A stretch of 52,026 bases of DNA from Nemertoderma westbladi (taxonomy: Eukaryota > Xenacoelomorpha > Nemertodermatida > Nemertodermatidae): the NCBI GenBank assembly GCA_032718475.1, contig JAUCBJ010006765.1, forward strand, positions 1-52,026, read 5' to 3'. Under the pieces are notes generated by a model. That model made no database searches and was not told the DNA's origin. It was given only the letters and a program-made list of their open reading frames with translations. Positions 1-14,310 of this stretch are shown here, piece by piece. The translations under genes were made by a program, and so were the position numbers. How positions within the stretch are numbered: position 1 is the first letter of the stretch; each line of letters starts with the position of its first letter.

Positions 1-853
1 GTAGGGGGTGAGACAGGCAGCCGGTCAGGAGTTAACTGACGCCTGTGAGGCCGATTGTGTCCGGTAATTCCACTGGCCTCTAGTGGCCGGACCTCCGCAT
101 TGCTAATGTAATCCATAGTGGGGGTTGGGGGGTGCTTTTTTGCCGAGTCAGCTCTCGGGGCAAATACCACACCCTGGTTTGCCATTCCACAGGGTGGGTG
201 TCGCAATGGAGTCAGATATGAGGCCTGAATGGATAATTTCAACCTGAAGTTTTGTACTTTAAAAGTTTTAATCATTTATGTAAAAATTCCACGGGGATAT
301 TTCACATTTTAAATGTAAATTTAGTTCCAGTTTGAAGAATAAATTATCTTTTGATAATATATATCTGCAGATATATTCCATTTATTAATTCCATTTCACA
401 ATATTATTATTTATCGAATCATTTCAGGTACAGGTTTTAACGCACATAAAGTAATATTTTAAGTCTGCTTCAAATTAAAAGATGTTTTATTTGAAGCACT
501 CAGCTGGTGATAAAATAAAATTGAATATATTTCGAGTGGGTGTGTTTCGATCGGGTAATCGAGTGGGTGTATTACCGGTAGTTGAGCAAGTTAGTGTATA
601 ATCGCTAAATGCTTTTGTGTAAAGCAACTAATAAGATTTGACGCGCGATTGAAGATTTGTACGGACATACAATTTTGAAAGTTTTTGTGTATTTTTGTAT
701 TTATTGTGCTCACAGAAAGTGTCCGTGTCTGGCATTATCATTTCCGCGTAAGTCCTCCAAGTCTGAACAATAGTAATACCATTGCCACTAGCAGCGCGTC
801 ATTAGATTTCCCTGTAATTCTTAGTTTCAGCTCATCCGAATCGCCTCTTTGTT
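1..853. other. 3' flank of the ERICH3-like gene, no gene seen
   Basis: No supportable coding region. The first 240 bases are GC-richer than what follows and may be the edge of a dispersed repeat, but I cannot name it. The rest is AT-rich. On the minus strand this is the 3' UTR and downstream flank of the gene ending at 854. Confidence 0.5.
700..705 (-). promoter_or_regulatory. candidate poly(A) signal of the ERICH3-like gene
   Basis: AATAAA on the minus strand (TTTATT on plus), about 150 bases past the predicted stop codon. The hexamer is common in AT-rich DNA, so this is only positional support. Confidence 0.35.
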
Positions 854-1061
854 TCAGTTAATCATCACCTGTCTACGTCTAGGTGGAGCTTTTAGAGTCA
901 GTGAAGGCGGTGCCTCCAATGATATTACTTTCGGTTCCTCCACCGGTCTGTACGGTGTCTTAGGAACAGCGCAAACATCCACCTTTTCAATGACTCCGTA
1001 GAGACGCGAGACGGCGGGGATTATGCTGTACAAACCGTCGCCTAGATCGTTGCCATTTAAT
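854..1061 (-). CDS. ERICH3: ERICH3-like exon 10, last LRR and stop
   Basis: 208 nt after TTTCAG|A. It continues the LRR as SLKILLLNGNDLGDG across the junction, then a proline-rich tail ending RRRQVMIN and TGA at 856-854. Confidence 0.68.
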
Positions 1062-4000
1062 CTGAAAAAATAAACAAAATATTATCATCAGTTTCGTACG
1101 AAAACTACAGGACGTCCGTCTGTAAAACAGAGTTGGTCCGAGAAAAGCAAAGCAAAGTCCATCTGTTTTACTAATTATTATTATTATTATTAAATTGGAT
1201 TGCAGAAATTATGTTAATAAATGTTTTTATAAATGTAAAGGCCGGTTTGCACGTGGCAACTTTTTCAGCAACCTGGTGAGCAAGTTGCTCCGTGTAAAAT
1301 TTGTTGTAAAAAAGTTGCCATGTTTAAACCGCGAATAAGTTATGTTGCTCATAATTAAGATGCTAGTTGTACAATACTTTGCCACGTGTAAACCGAGTTA
1401 ATGTAAAGTAATACAAAGAGTATTATACACCCCAAAAATAGAAACAAGCAAAATAAAATTATGATGGAGTAACTTTAATTCTAATTAAAAATCAGTGCTT
1501 GCAATGTACATTTCTTTAAATCATTTCAAAAATAAATCAACATCATATTGTATGAATATTCCAGGATATAGAAATATTACGTAATAAATATGAAGGTCTT
1601 TTCCATATTAATAATTATATTGAAAATATAATTATTTATAATAAGAAATAATCAGTAACCTCATCCAGTAATCTGAGAAATGGTCTGATCAGATACCATA
1701 GTACGGAATTGGGTGAAATTTTTTAATAGTTAATAGTATGCTGTCATGTTAATTGTAATAAAATATGACAATATATAAAATATATATTTTCTTACAATAA
1801 TATTTTGAGTGAACTAGAATTCGATTCGATTAGTTGAACTACATGTTTAGCTCCATTATTAGTTATGTTATTATCCTTCAGGTTGATTTCGTTGAGACTG
1901 CATCCACCAGCCAATAACGCCGTAGTTAATTCACCCAAAATAGAATCGGTTATTTCCGCTTCTGCGGCAATAAATTGCTCCAAAGAATTGTTGGTTGCCA
2001 GCAAATTCAACGCAAATTTAAACTGCAGATGGAAATAAATTTATAAATATTATTTACCCAAATTGTTCGTGGATCGTGGAGTCACTGTCATTATAACAAT
2101 AGGTAGGAAATGTTCTAAATGTCTTTCCATTATCACCATACGGTTTTGATTGGTTTGGGTGACAAATATTTGAGTGAAATTTATCGCGAGTGGGAATATC
2201 GATCATTGAAAAACAAAGTTTATTTTCTTGACGTTTTTATCACTCATTTCACCATGCCCCGGAATATAGTGTCATAATTCAATGACACGACCCCCCCCCC
2301 CCCCCCAAAAAAAAAATTTTATTCTACAAATCTTAAGGAGATTGCATGAAATTTGAAACAGAGATAGTTTAACTTCCCTACCACTTAATGGGTTAGCCAG
2401 AATTTTATTTGTTATTTAAATCTATAGCTACAAGCTTTTAAAAAGTGTCTCCGGCCGGCGATAGTGCACCAAGTCGCGGCGCAGTTATTCTTCAAGTTCA
2501 AACTTATCGTGATGGTACTAGCGGAAAGCTGGCCATGCAAGGATTCAAAATATATAAAAATATTTGAATTTGGTTGGGGAATAGCTATAGGCATTCTAAA
2601 GTTACATGTATTTGCTTCCGCTGCAGGCCATTTATTATATTTCATAAATGCACAACATTAGGGAACATTTTGTTTATCTCATAAGTGTAGCTGGGCATCT
2701 ATTCAATGCCTACTTGATATCACTAGTATGTGGATATTTATTTTAGAACATGGAATATTTTATTAAATAGAATACATTAATTTAACTGTATATCAAATCT
2801 TAAATCGCGACGGTGTGAGTTGGCAATTAAATTGATTAATAATAATAGGATTTGCTTGCATTACTACAAATAATGCCGTTAAGACATGTTAAACGTTTGG
2901 AATAAAAATTACAACTCACATATTGGGAATGAACGTCGTCTTTTGTCAATGTTACACTTTTTTGATGTTTTATCAATCGAGTCAGTCTTTCTTCCTCTTT
3001 GCTTCTCTATGGAATTATAACGATAAATAAATATTAAATATCTGAGAAAAAATATGAAAGACGCCACTAGGGTTCGAACATGTACAGACCGCTTGGGCCT
3101 AGGGCCTCATCAGCATCTCGCATCTATGTCTCTTCATCCGGCGATATTGACTCATGGTCGGCTTATTCAGTTTAACTATATTATTGGACAGGCGGTAAAC
3201 TTAAATATATACTGTGGGATACTTACTGTATTGTCTGTTTTTTCTTGGGTTGCTATTTTATCTTTCTTCCTTGGTTCTGTCGCATTTGATTCCATATCTT
3301 TTCTTTCAGATGTCTTTGTGTTTTTTGATTGCGATTCTGTCGGCTTTATTTGTTTCTGCTTTGCTTCTGTTATGTTCGGTTCCATTGATTTAGAATCTGT
3401 CTGCTTTGGCTCTGCTTTCTTTGAGCCTTTCTGTTCTGACTCCGCGTTCTTTGAATTAGTCTGCTTTGACTTTGTTCTCTTTGAGTCTGTCTGTTCTGAC
3501 TCTGCTTTCTTTGATTCTGTTTGTTTTGATTCTTTCTGCTTCGATTCTGAAACGTTTGAGTCTCTATTTTGAGATTGTCTTTGCTGCAATTCTGAATCCG
3601 TTGGTACTTTGGACTTAGTGTCAATTCGCTTTGATTTATTTGCGTGGGATTCTAGTTGCTTGGAATCTGTCGTGCTTGACTTCATATGATTTGATTCTGT
3701 CTTCTTTACTTCCGATTCTTCTGAGATTTGTTTTGAGTCTGATTTACTTGACGCTATCTGTGTCGATTCTTTCGACTTATGGTCTACAGGTTTAGGCTCA
3801 TTAGATGTCGACTGCGTTGTCTTTGGTTCTGACTGATTGCCATGTTTCTTCACTGTATCATCGGGTACTTCTTTCTCACTATCTGCATTAGTGCGGGATT
3901 TGGATTTCTCCGCTGCTTGGGATTTACTCTGATTATTTACTGCCACAACTGTAGGCTTACCATTGTCTACCTCAGTATCTCTACTAAGAGACTCTCTTCT

Positions 4001-7000
4001 GTTATCAGATTTAGTTTCAGCCTTCACTTCGTGCTTTTTTGCAGAACCTTCTGGATCTTTTTTCTCCTTAACATTTGAATTTCCCGCCTTCGGTTTATAA
4101 TCATTCGATTTCTTTCCTTCACCCTTTTTATTAGCTGCCTTAGATTTATTTTCCTTAGCTTTTACTCCCGTGTTCCTTTTATCAACAACTGCCGTGGTAC
4201 CACCCTCATTTTTCTTCTCCTCTTTCGTTTTTTTAGGACAGTTTTCGGTTACCGACACCATTTGGAATCTGCATAAAAGTAAATGTAGAATTGTTGTTGA
4301 ACTAAACGAAAGAAACTTACGCAATTAAGATATTTCATTCTTAATTGTTACTTTTTCGCTCGAATATACACCAAAACCCGGAGAAAACACATACTGTATG
4401 ATAGCATTGATTATACTTTATTTTCAATATTTTATCTTCAAATTATAAACTTCGCTGGCGCTCGGTAAATAAAATAACTCGAGAATAGTGGAAAAAATGT
4501 TACACTCTTATCCCAAGTAACAAGTAATTATTATTAATCAGCTGCTTCATTGTTTCTACCTACCTGGCGGTTCTTCCTCCAATCTTAGTGCCCGGTGGGT
4601 GAGAGGATTCTGTACCGATGCTGACTCGAGTTTCCATGATCCCATCAACGTAACACGATAAACTGAAGGGGAAATGATCCTTTCGGTAAGACGGGAACGA
4701 CAATTCGTCTGGAAAATATAAAATAAATAAATATCCAGCGTGTAATCGTGCGATGCGTAGGGTTGGGTTGGGTAGGGTAGGCCTACATAAACTAGGTTCC
4801 TCGGTGCACACCAACACTGACCTCCTGGGGTACAGGTTCCCACGGTACACACCAACACTGACCTCCTGGGTACAGATTCCCCCGGTTCACACCAACACTG
4901 ACCTCCTGGGTACAGGTTCCCTATATACACACCAACACTGACCTCCAGGGTACAGATTCCCTATATACACACAAACACTGACCTCCTGGGTACAGATTCC
5001 CCCGGTTCACACCAACACTGACCTCCTGGGTACAGATTCCCCCGGTTCACACCAACACTGACCTCCTGGGTACAGGTTTCCTATATACACACCAACACTG
5101 ACCTCCTGGGCACAGATTCCCCCGGTTCACACCAACACTGACCTCCTGGGTACAGGTTCCCCCGGTACACACCACCACTGACCTCCAGGGTACAGATTCC
5201 CACGGTACACACCAACACTGCCCTCCTGGGTACAGAATCCCCCGGTACACACCAACACTGACCTCCTGGGTACAGGTTTCCTATATACACACCAACACTG
5301 ACCTCCTGGGCACAGATTCCCCCGGTTCACACCAACACTGACCTCCTGGGTACAGGTTCCCCCGGTACACACCACCACTGACCTCCAGGGTACAGATTCC
5401 CACGGTACACACCAACACTGCCCTCCTGGGTACAGATTCCCCCGGTTCACACCAACACTGACCTCCTGGGTACAGGTTTCCTATATACACACCAACACTG
5501 ACCTCCTGGGTACAGATTCCCCCGGTTCACACCAACACTGACCTCCTGGGTACAGGTTCCCCCGGTACACACCAACACTGACCTCCAGGGTACAGATTCC
5601 CACGGTACACACCAACACTGCCCTCCTGGGTACAGATTCCCCCGGTACACACCAACACTGACCTCCAGGCTACAGATTCCCCCGGTACACACAAACACTG
5701 ACCTCCAGGGTACAGATTCCCTCGGTACACACCAACACTGACCTCCTGGGTACAGATTCCCCCGGTTCACACCAACACTGACCTCCTGGGTACAGGTTTC
5801 CTATATACACACCAACACTGACCTCCTGGGCACAGATTCCCCCGGTTCACACCAACACTGACCTCCTGGGTACAGGTTCCCCCGGTACACACCACCACTG
5901 ACCTCCAGGGTACAGATTCCCACGGTACACACCAACACTGCCCTCCTGGGTACAGAATCCCCCGGTACACACCAACACTGACCTCCTGGGTACAGGTTTC
6001 CTATATACACACCAACACTGACCTCCTGGGCACAGATTCCCCCGGTTCACACCAACACTGACCTCCTGGGTACAGGTTCCCCCGGTACACACCACCACTG
6101 ACCTCCAGGGTACAGATTCCCACGGTACACACCAACACTGCCCTCCTGGGTACAGATTCCCCCGGTTCACACCAACACTGACCTCCTGGGTACAGGTTTC
6201 CTATATACACACCAACACTGACCTCCTGGGTACAGATTCCCCCGGTTCACACCAACACTGACCTCCTGGGTACAGGTTCCCCCGGTACACACCAACACTG
6301 ACCTCCAGGGTACAGATTCCCACGGTACACACCAACACTGCCCTCCTGGGTACAGATTCCCCCGGTACACACCAACACTGACCTCCAGGCTACAGATTCC
6401 CCCGGTACACACAAACACTGACCTCCAGGGTACAGATTCCCTCGGTACACACCAACACTGCCCTCCTGGGTACAGATTCCCTCGGTACACACAAACACTG
6501 ACCTCCAGGGTACAGATTCCCCCGGTACACACCAGCACTGACCTCCAGGGTACAGGTTACCTCGGTACACACCAACACTGACCTCCAGGGTAGAGGTTCC
6601 CACGGTACACACCAACACTGACCTCCAGGGTACAGGTTACCTCGGTACACAACAACACTGACCTCCAGGGTAGAGGTTCCCACGGTACACACCAACACTG
6701 ACCTCCAGGGTACAGATTCCCTCGGTACACACCAACACTGACCTCCAGGGTACAGGTTCCCTATATACACACAAACACTGACCTCCTGGGTACAGATTCC
6801 CTCGGTACACACCAACACTGACATCCAGGGTACAGGTTACCTCGGTACACACCAACACTGACCTCCAGGGTAGAGGTTCCCGCGGTACACACCAACACTG
6901 ACCTCCAGGGTAGAGGTTCCCACGGTACACACCAACACTGACCTCCAGGGTACAGATTCCCCCGGTACATACCAACACTGACCTCCAGGGTACAGGTTCC

Positions 7001-10000
7001 CTATATACACACCAACACTGACCTCCAGGGTACAGATTCCCTCGGTACACACCAACACTGACCTCCAGGGTACAGGTTCCCACGGTACACACCAACACTG
7101 ACCTCCTGGGTACAGGTTCCCTATATACACACCAACACTGACCTCCAGGGTACAGGTTACCTCGGTACACACCAACACTGACCTCCAGGGTAGAGGTTCC
7201 CACGGTACACACCAACACTGACCTCCTGGGTACAGGTTACCTCGGTACACACCAACACTGACCTCCAGGGTAGAGGTTCCCACGGTACACACCAACACTG
7301 ACCTCCTGGGTACAGGTTCCCTATATACACACCAACACTGACCTCCAGGGTACAGGTTCCCTCGGTACACACCAACACTGACCTCCAGGGTACACTATTC
7401 CCTATATACACACCAACACTGACCTCCAGGGTACAGATTCCTTCGGTACACACCAACACTGACCTCCTGGGTACAGGTTCCCTACATACACACCAACACT
7501 GACCTCCAGGGTACAGGTTCCCACGGTACACACCAACACTGACCTCCAGGGTACACTATTCCCTATATACACACCAACACTGACCTCCAGGGTACAGATT
7601 CCCTCGGTACACACCAACACTGACCTCCAGGGTACAGATTCCCTCGGTACACACCAACACTGACCTCCTGGGTACAGGTTCCCTATATACACACCAACAC
7701 TGACCTCCAGGGTACAGATTCCCTCGGTACACACCAACACTGACCTCCTGGGTACAGGTTCCCTATATACACACCAACACTGACCTCCAGGGTACAGGTT
7801 ACCTCGGTACACACCAACACTGACCTCCAGGGTAGAGGTTCCCACGGTACACACCAACACTGACCTCCTGGGTACAGGTTACCTCGGTACACACCAACAC
7901 TGACCTCCAGGGTAGAGGTTCCCACGGTACACACCAACACTGACCTCCTGGGTACAGGTTCCCTATATACACACCAACACTGACCTCCAGGGTACAGGTT
8001 CCCTCGGTACACACCAACACTGACCTCCAGGGTACACTATTCCCTATATACACACCAACACTGACCTCCAGGGTACAGATTCCTTCGGTACACACCAACA
8101 CTGACCTCCTGGGTACAGGTTCCCTACATACACACCAACACTGACCTCCAGGGTACAGGTTCCCACGGTACACACCAACACTGACCTCCAGGGTACACTA
8201 TTCCCTATATACACACCAACACTGACCTCCAGGGTACAGATTCCCTCGGTACACACCAACACTGACCTCCAGGGTACAGATTCCCACGGTACACACCAAC
8301 ACTGACCTCCAGGGTACACTATTCCCTATATACACACCAACACTGACCTCCAGGGTACAGGTTCCCACGGTACACACCAACACTGACCTCCAGAGTACAC
8401 TATTCCCTACATACACACCAACACTGACCTCCAGGGTACAGATTCCCTCGGTACACACCAACACTGACCTCCAGGGTACAGATTCCCACGGTACACACCA
8501 ACACTGACCTCCAGGGTACACTATTCCCTATATACACACCAACACTGACCTCCAGGGTACAGATTCCCTTGGTACACACCAACACTGACCTCCAGGGTAC
8601 AGATTCCCTCGGTACACACCAACACTCACCTCCAGGGTTCAGATTCCCTCGGCACACAAACACTGACCTCCAGGGTACAGATTCCCTATATACACACCAA
8701 CACTAACCTCCAGGGTACAGATTCCCTCGGTACACACCAACACTGACCTCCAGGGTACAGATTCCCTCGGTACACACCAACACTGACCTCCAGGGTACAG
8801 GTTCCCTATATACACACCAACACTAACCTCCAGGGTACAGATTCTCTCGGTACACACCAACACTGACCTCCAGGGTACAGATTCCCTCGGTACACACCAA
8901 CACTGACCTCCAGGGTACAGATTCCCTCGGTACACACCAACACTGACCTCCAGGGTACAGATTCCCTATATACACACCAACACTGACCTCCAGGGTACAG
9001 CTTCCCACGGTACACACCAACACTGACCTCCAGGGTACACTATTCCCTATATACACACCAACACTGACCTCCAGGGTACAGATTCCCTCGGTACACACCA
9101 ACACTAACCTCCTGGGTACAGATTCCCTCGGTACACACCAACACTGACCTCCAGGGTACAGATTCCCTCGGTACACACCAACACTAACCTCCTGGTTACA
9201 GATTCCCTCGGTACACACCAACACTGACCTCCTGGGTACAGGTTCCCTATATACACACCAACACTGACCTCCAGGGTACAGGTTCCCACGGTACACACCA
9301 ACACTGACCTCCAGGGTACACTATTCCCTATATACACACCAACACTGACCTCCAGGGTACAGATTCCCTCGGTACACACCAACACTAACCTCCTGGGTAC
9401 AGATTCCCTCGGTACACACCAACACTGACCTCCTGGGTACAGGTTCCCTATATACACACCAACACTGACCACCAGGGTACAGGTTCCCACGGTACACACC
9501 AACACTGACCTCCTGGGTACAGGTTCCCTATATACACACCAACACTGACCTCCAGGGTACAGGTTCCCACGGTACACACCAACACTGACCTCCAGGGTAC
9601 ACTATTCCCTATATACACACCAACACTGACCTCCAGGGTACAGATTCCCTCGGTACACACCAACACTAACCTCCTGGGTACAGATTCCCACGGTACACAC
9701 CAACACTGACCTCCAGGGTACAGATTCCCTCGGTACACACCAACACTGACCTCCAGGGTACAGATTCCCTATATACACACCAACACTGACCTCCAGGGTA
9801 CAGATTCCCTATATACACACCAACACTGACCTCCAGGGTACACTATTCCCTATATACACACCAACACTGACCTCCAGGGTACAGATTCCCTCGGTACACA
9901 CCAACACTAACCTCCTGGGTACAGATTCCCTCGGTACACACCAACACTGACCTCCTGGGTACAGGTTCCCTATATACACACCAACACTGACCACCAGGGT

Positions 10001-13000
10001 ACAGGTTCCCACGGTACACACCAACACTGACCTCCTGGGTACAGGTTCCCTATATACACACCAACACTGACCTCCAGGGTACAGGTTCCCACGGTACACA
10101 CCAACACTGACCTCCAGGGTACACTATTCCCTATATACACACCAACACTGACCTCCAGGGTACAGATTCCCTCGGTACACACCAACACTAACCTCCTGGG
10201 TACAGATTCCCACGGTACACACCAACACTGACCTCCAGGGTACAGATTCCCTCGGTACACACCAACACTAACCTCCAGGGTACAGATTCCCTCGGTACAC
10301 ACAAACACTGACCTCCAGGGTACAGATTCCCTCGGTACACACAAACACTGACCTCCAGGTTACAGATTCCCCCGGTACATACAAACACTGACCTCCAGGG
10401 TACAGATTCCCTCGGTACACACCAACACTGACCTCCAGGGTACAGATTCCCTATATACACACCAACACTGACCTCCAGGGTACAGATTCCCTATATACAC
10501 ACCAACACTGACCTCCAGGGTACAGATTCCCTCGGTACACACAAACACTGACCTCCAGGTTACAGATTCCCCCGGTACATAAAAACACTGACCTCCAGGG
10601 TACAGATTCCCTCGGTACACACCAACACTGACCTCCAGGGTACAGATTCCCTATATACACACCAACACTAACCTCCTGGGTACAGATTCCCTCGGTACAC
10701 ACCAACACTGACCTCCAGGGTACAGATTCCATCGGTACACACCAACACTAACCTCCTGGGTACAGATTCCCTCGGTACACACCAACACTGACCTCCAGGG
10801 TACAGATTCCCCCGGTACACACAAACACTGACCTCCAGGGTACAGATTCTCCCGGTACACACAAACACTGACCTCCAGGGTACAGATTCCCTCGGTACAC
10901 ACCAACACTGACCTCCAGGGTACAGATTCCCTCGGTACACACCAACACTCACCTCCAGGGTACAGATTCCCTCGGTACACACCAACACTGACCTCCAGGG
11001 TACAGATTCTCCCGGTACACACAAACACTGACCTCCAGGGTACAGATTCCCTCGGTACACACCAACACTGACCTCCAGGGTACAGATTCCCTCGGTACAC
11101 ACCAACACTCACCTCCAGGGTACAGATTCCCTCGGTACACACCAACACTAACCTCCTGGGTACAGATTCCCTCGGTACACACCAACACTGACCTCCAGGG
11201 TACAGATTCCCTATATACACACCAACACTAACCTCCTGGGTACAGATTCCCTCGGTACACACCAACACTGACCTCCAGGGTACAGATTCCATCGGTACAC
11301 ACCAACACTAACCTCCTGGGTACAGATTCCCTCGGTACACACCAACACTGACCTCCAGGGTACAGATTCCCCCGGTACACACAAACACTGACCTCCAGGG
11401 TACAGATTCTCCCGGTACACACAAACACTGACCTCCAGGGTACAGATTCCCTCGGTACACACCAACACTGACCTCCAGGGTACAGATTCCCTCGGTACAC
11501 ACCAACACTCACCTCCAGGGTACAGATTCCCTCGGTACACACCAACACTAACCTCCTGGGTACAGATTCCCCCGGTACACACCAAAACTTACCTCCAGGG
11601 TACAGATTCCCTCGGTACACACCAACACTAATCTCCTGGGTACAGATTCCCCCGGTACACACCAACACTCACCTCCAGGGTACAGATTCCCTCGGTACAC
11701 ACCAACACTAACCTCCTGGGTACAGATTCCCCCGGTACACATCAACACTCACCTCCAGGGTACAGATTCCCTCGGTACACACCAACACTCACCTCCAGGG
11801 TACAGATTCCCTCGGTACACACCAACACTGACCTCCAGGGTACAGGTTCCCTCGGTACACACCAACATTGACCTCCAGGGTACAGATTCCCTCGGTACAC
11901 ACCAACACTGACCTCCATGGTACAGATTCCCCCGGTACACACAAAACTGACCTCCAGGGTACAGATTCCCTATATACACACCAACACTGACCTCCAGGGT
12001 ACACTATTCCCTATATACACACCAACACTAACCTCCAGGGTACAGATTCTCTCGGTACACACCAACACTGACCTCCAGGGTACAGATTCCCTCGGTACAC
12101 ACCAACACTGACCTCCAGGGTACAGGTTCCCTCGGTACACACCAACATTGACCTCCAGGGTACAGGTTCCCTATATACACACCAACACTAACCTCCTGGG
12201 TACAGATTCCCTCGGTACACACCAACACTGACCTCCATGGTACAGATTCCCCCGGTACACACAAAACTGACCTCCAGGGTACAGATTCCCTCGGTACACA
12301 CCAACACTGACCTCCAGGGTACAGAATCCCTCGGTACACACAAACACTGACCTCCAGGGTACAGATTCCCTCGGTACACACCGACACTGACCTCCAGGGT
12401 ACAGGTTCCCTATATACACACCAACATTGGCCTCCTGGGTACAGGTTCCCTCGGTACACACCAACACTGACCTCCTGGGTACAGGTTCTCTCGGTACACA
12501 CCAACATTGACCTCCAGGGTAAAGATTCCCCCGGTACACACCAACACTGACCTCCAGGGTACAGGTTCCCTATATACACACCAACACTGACCTCCAGGGT
12601 ACAGATTCCCTCGGTATACACCAACACTGACCTCCTGGGTACAGATTCCCTATATACACACCAACACTAACCTCCAGGGTACAGGTTCCCACGGTACACA
12701 CCAACACTGACCTCCTGGGTACAGGTTCCCTCGGTACACACCAACACTGACCTCCAGGGTACAGGTTCCCACGGTACACACCAACACTGACTTCCTGGGT
12801 ACAGGTTCCCTCGGTACACACCAACACTGACCTCCAGGGTACAGGTTCCCACGGTACACACCAACACTGACCTCCAGGGTACAGATTCCCTCGGTACACA
12901 CCAACACTGACCTTCAGGGTACAGGTTCCCTCGGTACACACCAACACTGACCTCCTGGGTACAGATTCCCTCGGTACACCATCAATGTGCCGCCACCACC

Positions 13001-14276
13001 CGGTTGTTGTATCACTGAAACTTCGTAGCAACGATCTTCCCTTCCACCAACCCCAATAAACTTGAATGTTACGTAACACCTCGGTACTGCTGATGGTCTA
13101 CGTGTGACGTCAGAGACTGTCGACTCCTAAAACACAAATTGGAGTAGATTCAATTAAATTATATTATCGGGTCGGTTAGATTTATCATCAGTTATGATTA
13201 TTAAAGAAATATTTCGAACGAACCGGACAATTCCGCCATTATCAATATAATCCTATCAAAAGGTAGGTACAGTATGTAGAAGCATTATTACGCGTTTTGT
13301 TACATTATGTCAACTTATCAGCGTTCTAGTGATATACTCCTAACGTAGCAAAGTACCACTTTGTAGTGTTGCGTCCTATAGTAAGGATGGCTGAAAAGTA
13401 ATCGTAGCAACTTAGTAACAATAAACTTCTAGAACACGTCTTCAGTATTCTCCATTGATATTAATAGCCATTGTAGGCTAAGTCTATGATTATTTAACGT
13501 AGGCCTACAGTTGTTACAGTAACTGCAATTAATTTCAAAAATTAATATTAAGAAATCCGAAAAATGCCAGTAGTGAAGTAAATAAATAAGCATTCACGAC
13601 GCCGATAAGTTGACTTAATGTGACAAACACCATTGTGTGACAGGGCACTTATTCAACGTTTATAACCCTTGTATTCGAATATTAATGTTTACATCCATCG
13701 CTACGCTCGTTCGGTACATAAATTCATTCGGGACATAACGTTGAAAAGTTATGCTTTTCACACAATGATTTAAATAGTTATTAAGTTGAATAAGAATGAA
13801 AATATATTGACAAATAATTCAATTTATTTTAATATTAGTATTTCTCTATTAACCAGCAAGTTGAATACTATCTCTAGAGTACTTTAAGATTGATACTAAC
13901 TCTAGAGTATGTGACCCGTTGTCTGGGGTTAGATTGTCTCCATGGTTTAGGGAAAGTGTTGGATCTGAACGCCCTGGGCGAATCAACCTTCTCTATGTAG
14001 AGCCCGGTGTAGATAATATCTTCCTTATAGGTCTCATAGGGCGGATTTGGTTCGAGTGGTCGTTCGATGCGCGACTTTACGTGAGCCAATCCCTGGACCG
14101 AAAGCTGTCGGATGTAGTTAAGCGGAAACTATATTAGCTAATATCATCAGTGACCCGAAATACAGCGGATATATTATTTATCACATTTATTTGTTCTCGC
14201 CATGCCGGTAAATATTGCATTATAAAATACCTTACGATGATATATGCCGTATACAGTGGCTATTTGTGGCATATAT

Positions 14277-14310
<34 letters not shown>

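Noticed and set aside
2464-2661. Plus-strand frame with FGWGIAIGI, faintly aquaporin-like
   Set aside because: No NPA motif or further exons; lies in an intron of the minus-strand gene. Similarity too weak to report.
3054-3572. 172-codon plus-strand frame rich in FDSVCFDS
   Set aside because: Antisense shadow of the Lys/Ser-rich ERICH3 exon 7.
4799-12979. Many long minus-strand frames encoding Cys/Trp/Gly repeats (NLYPGGQCWC)
   Set aside because: They are by-products of a stop-free 40-bp minisatellite inside an intron; the only genuine coding part is the exon 5 end at 12952-12979.
4799-12979. CRISPR-like regular repeats
   Set aside because: Contiguous units with no unique spacers, in a eukaryotic intron.
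12978-12979. Earlier donor ATG|GTGTAC for ERICH3 exon 5
   Set aside because: Poor donor, leaves exon 6 out of frame and drops VYRGNLYPG, which aligns with human ERICH3.
13874-14089. Treating this 71-codon frame as a separate small gene
   Set aside because: It has acceptor and donor sites with phases fitting ERICH3 exons 3 and 5, so it was used as exon 4.
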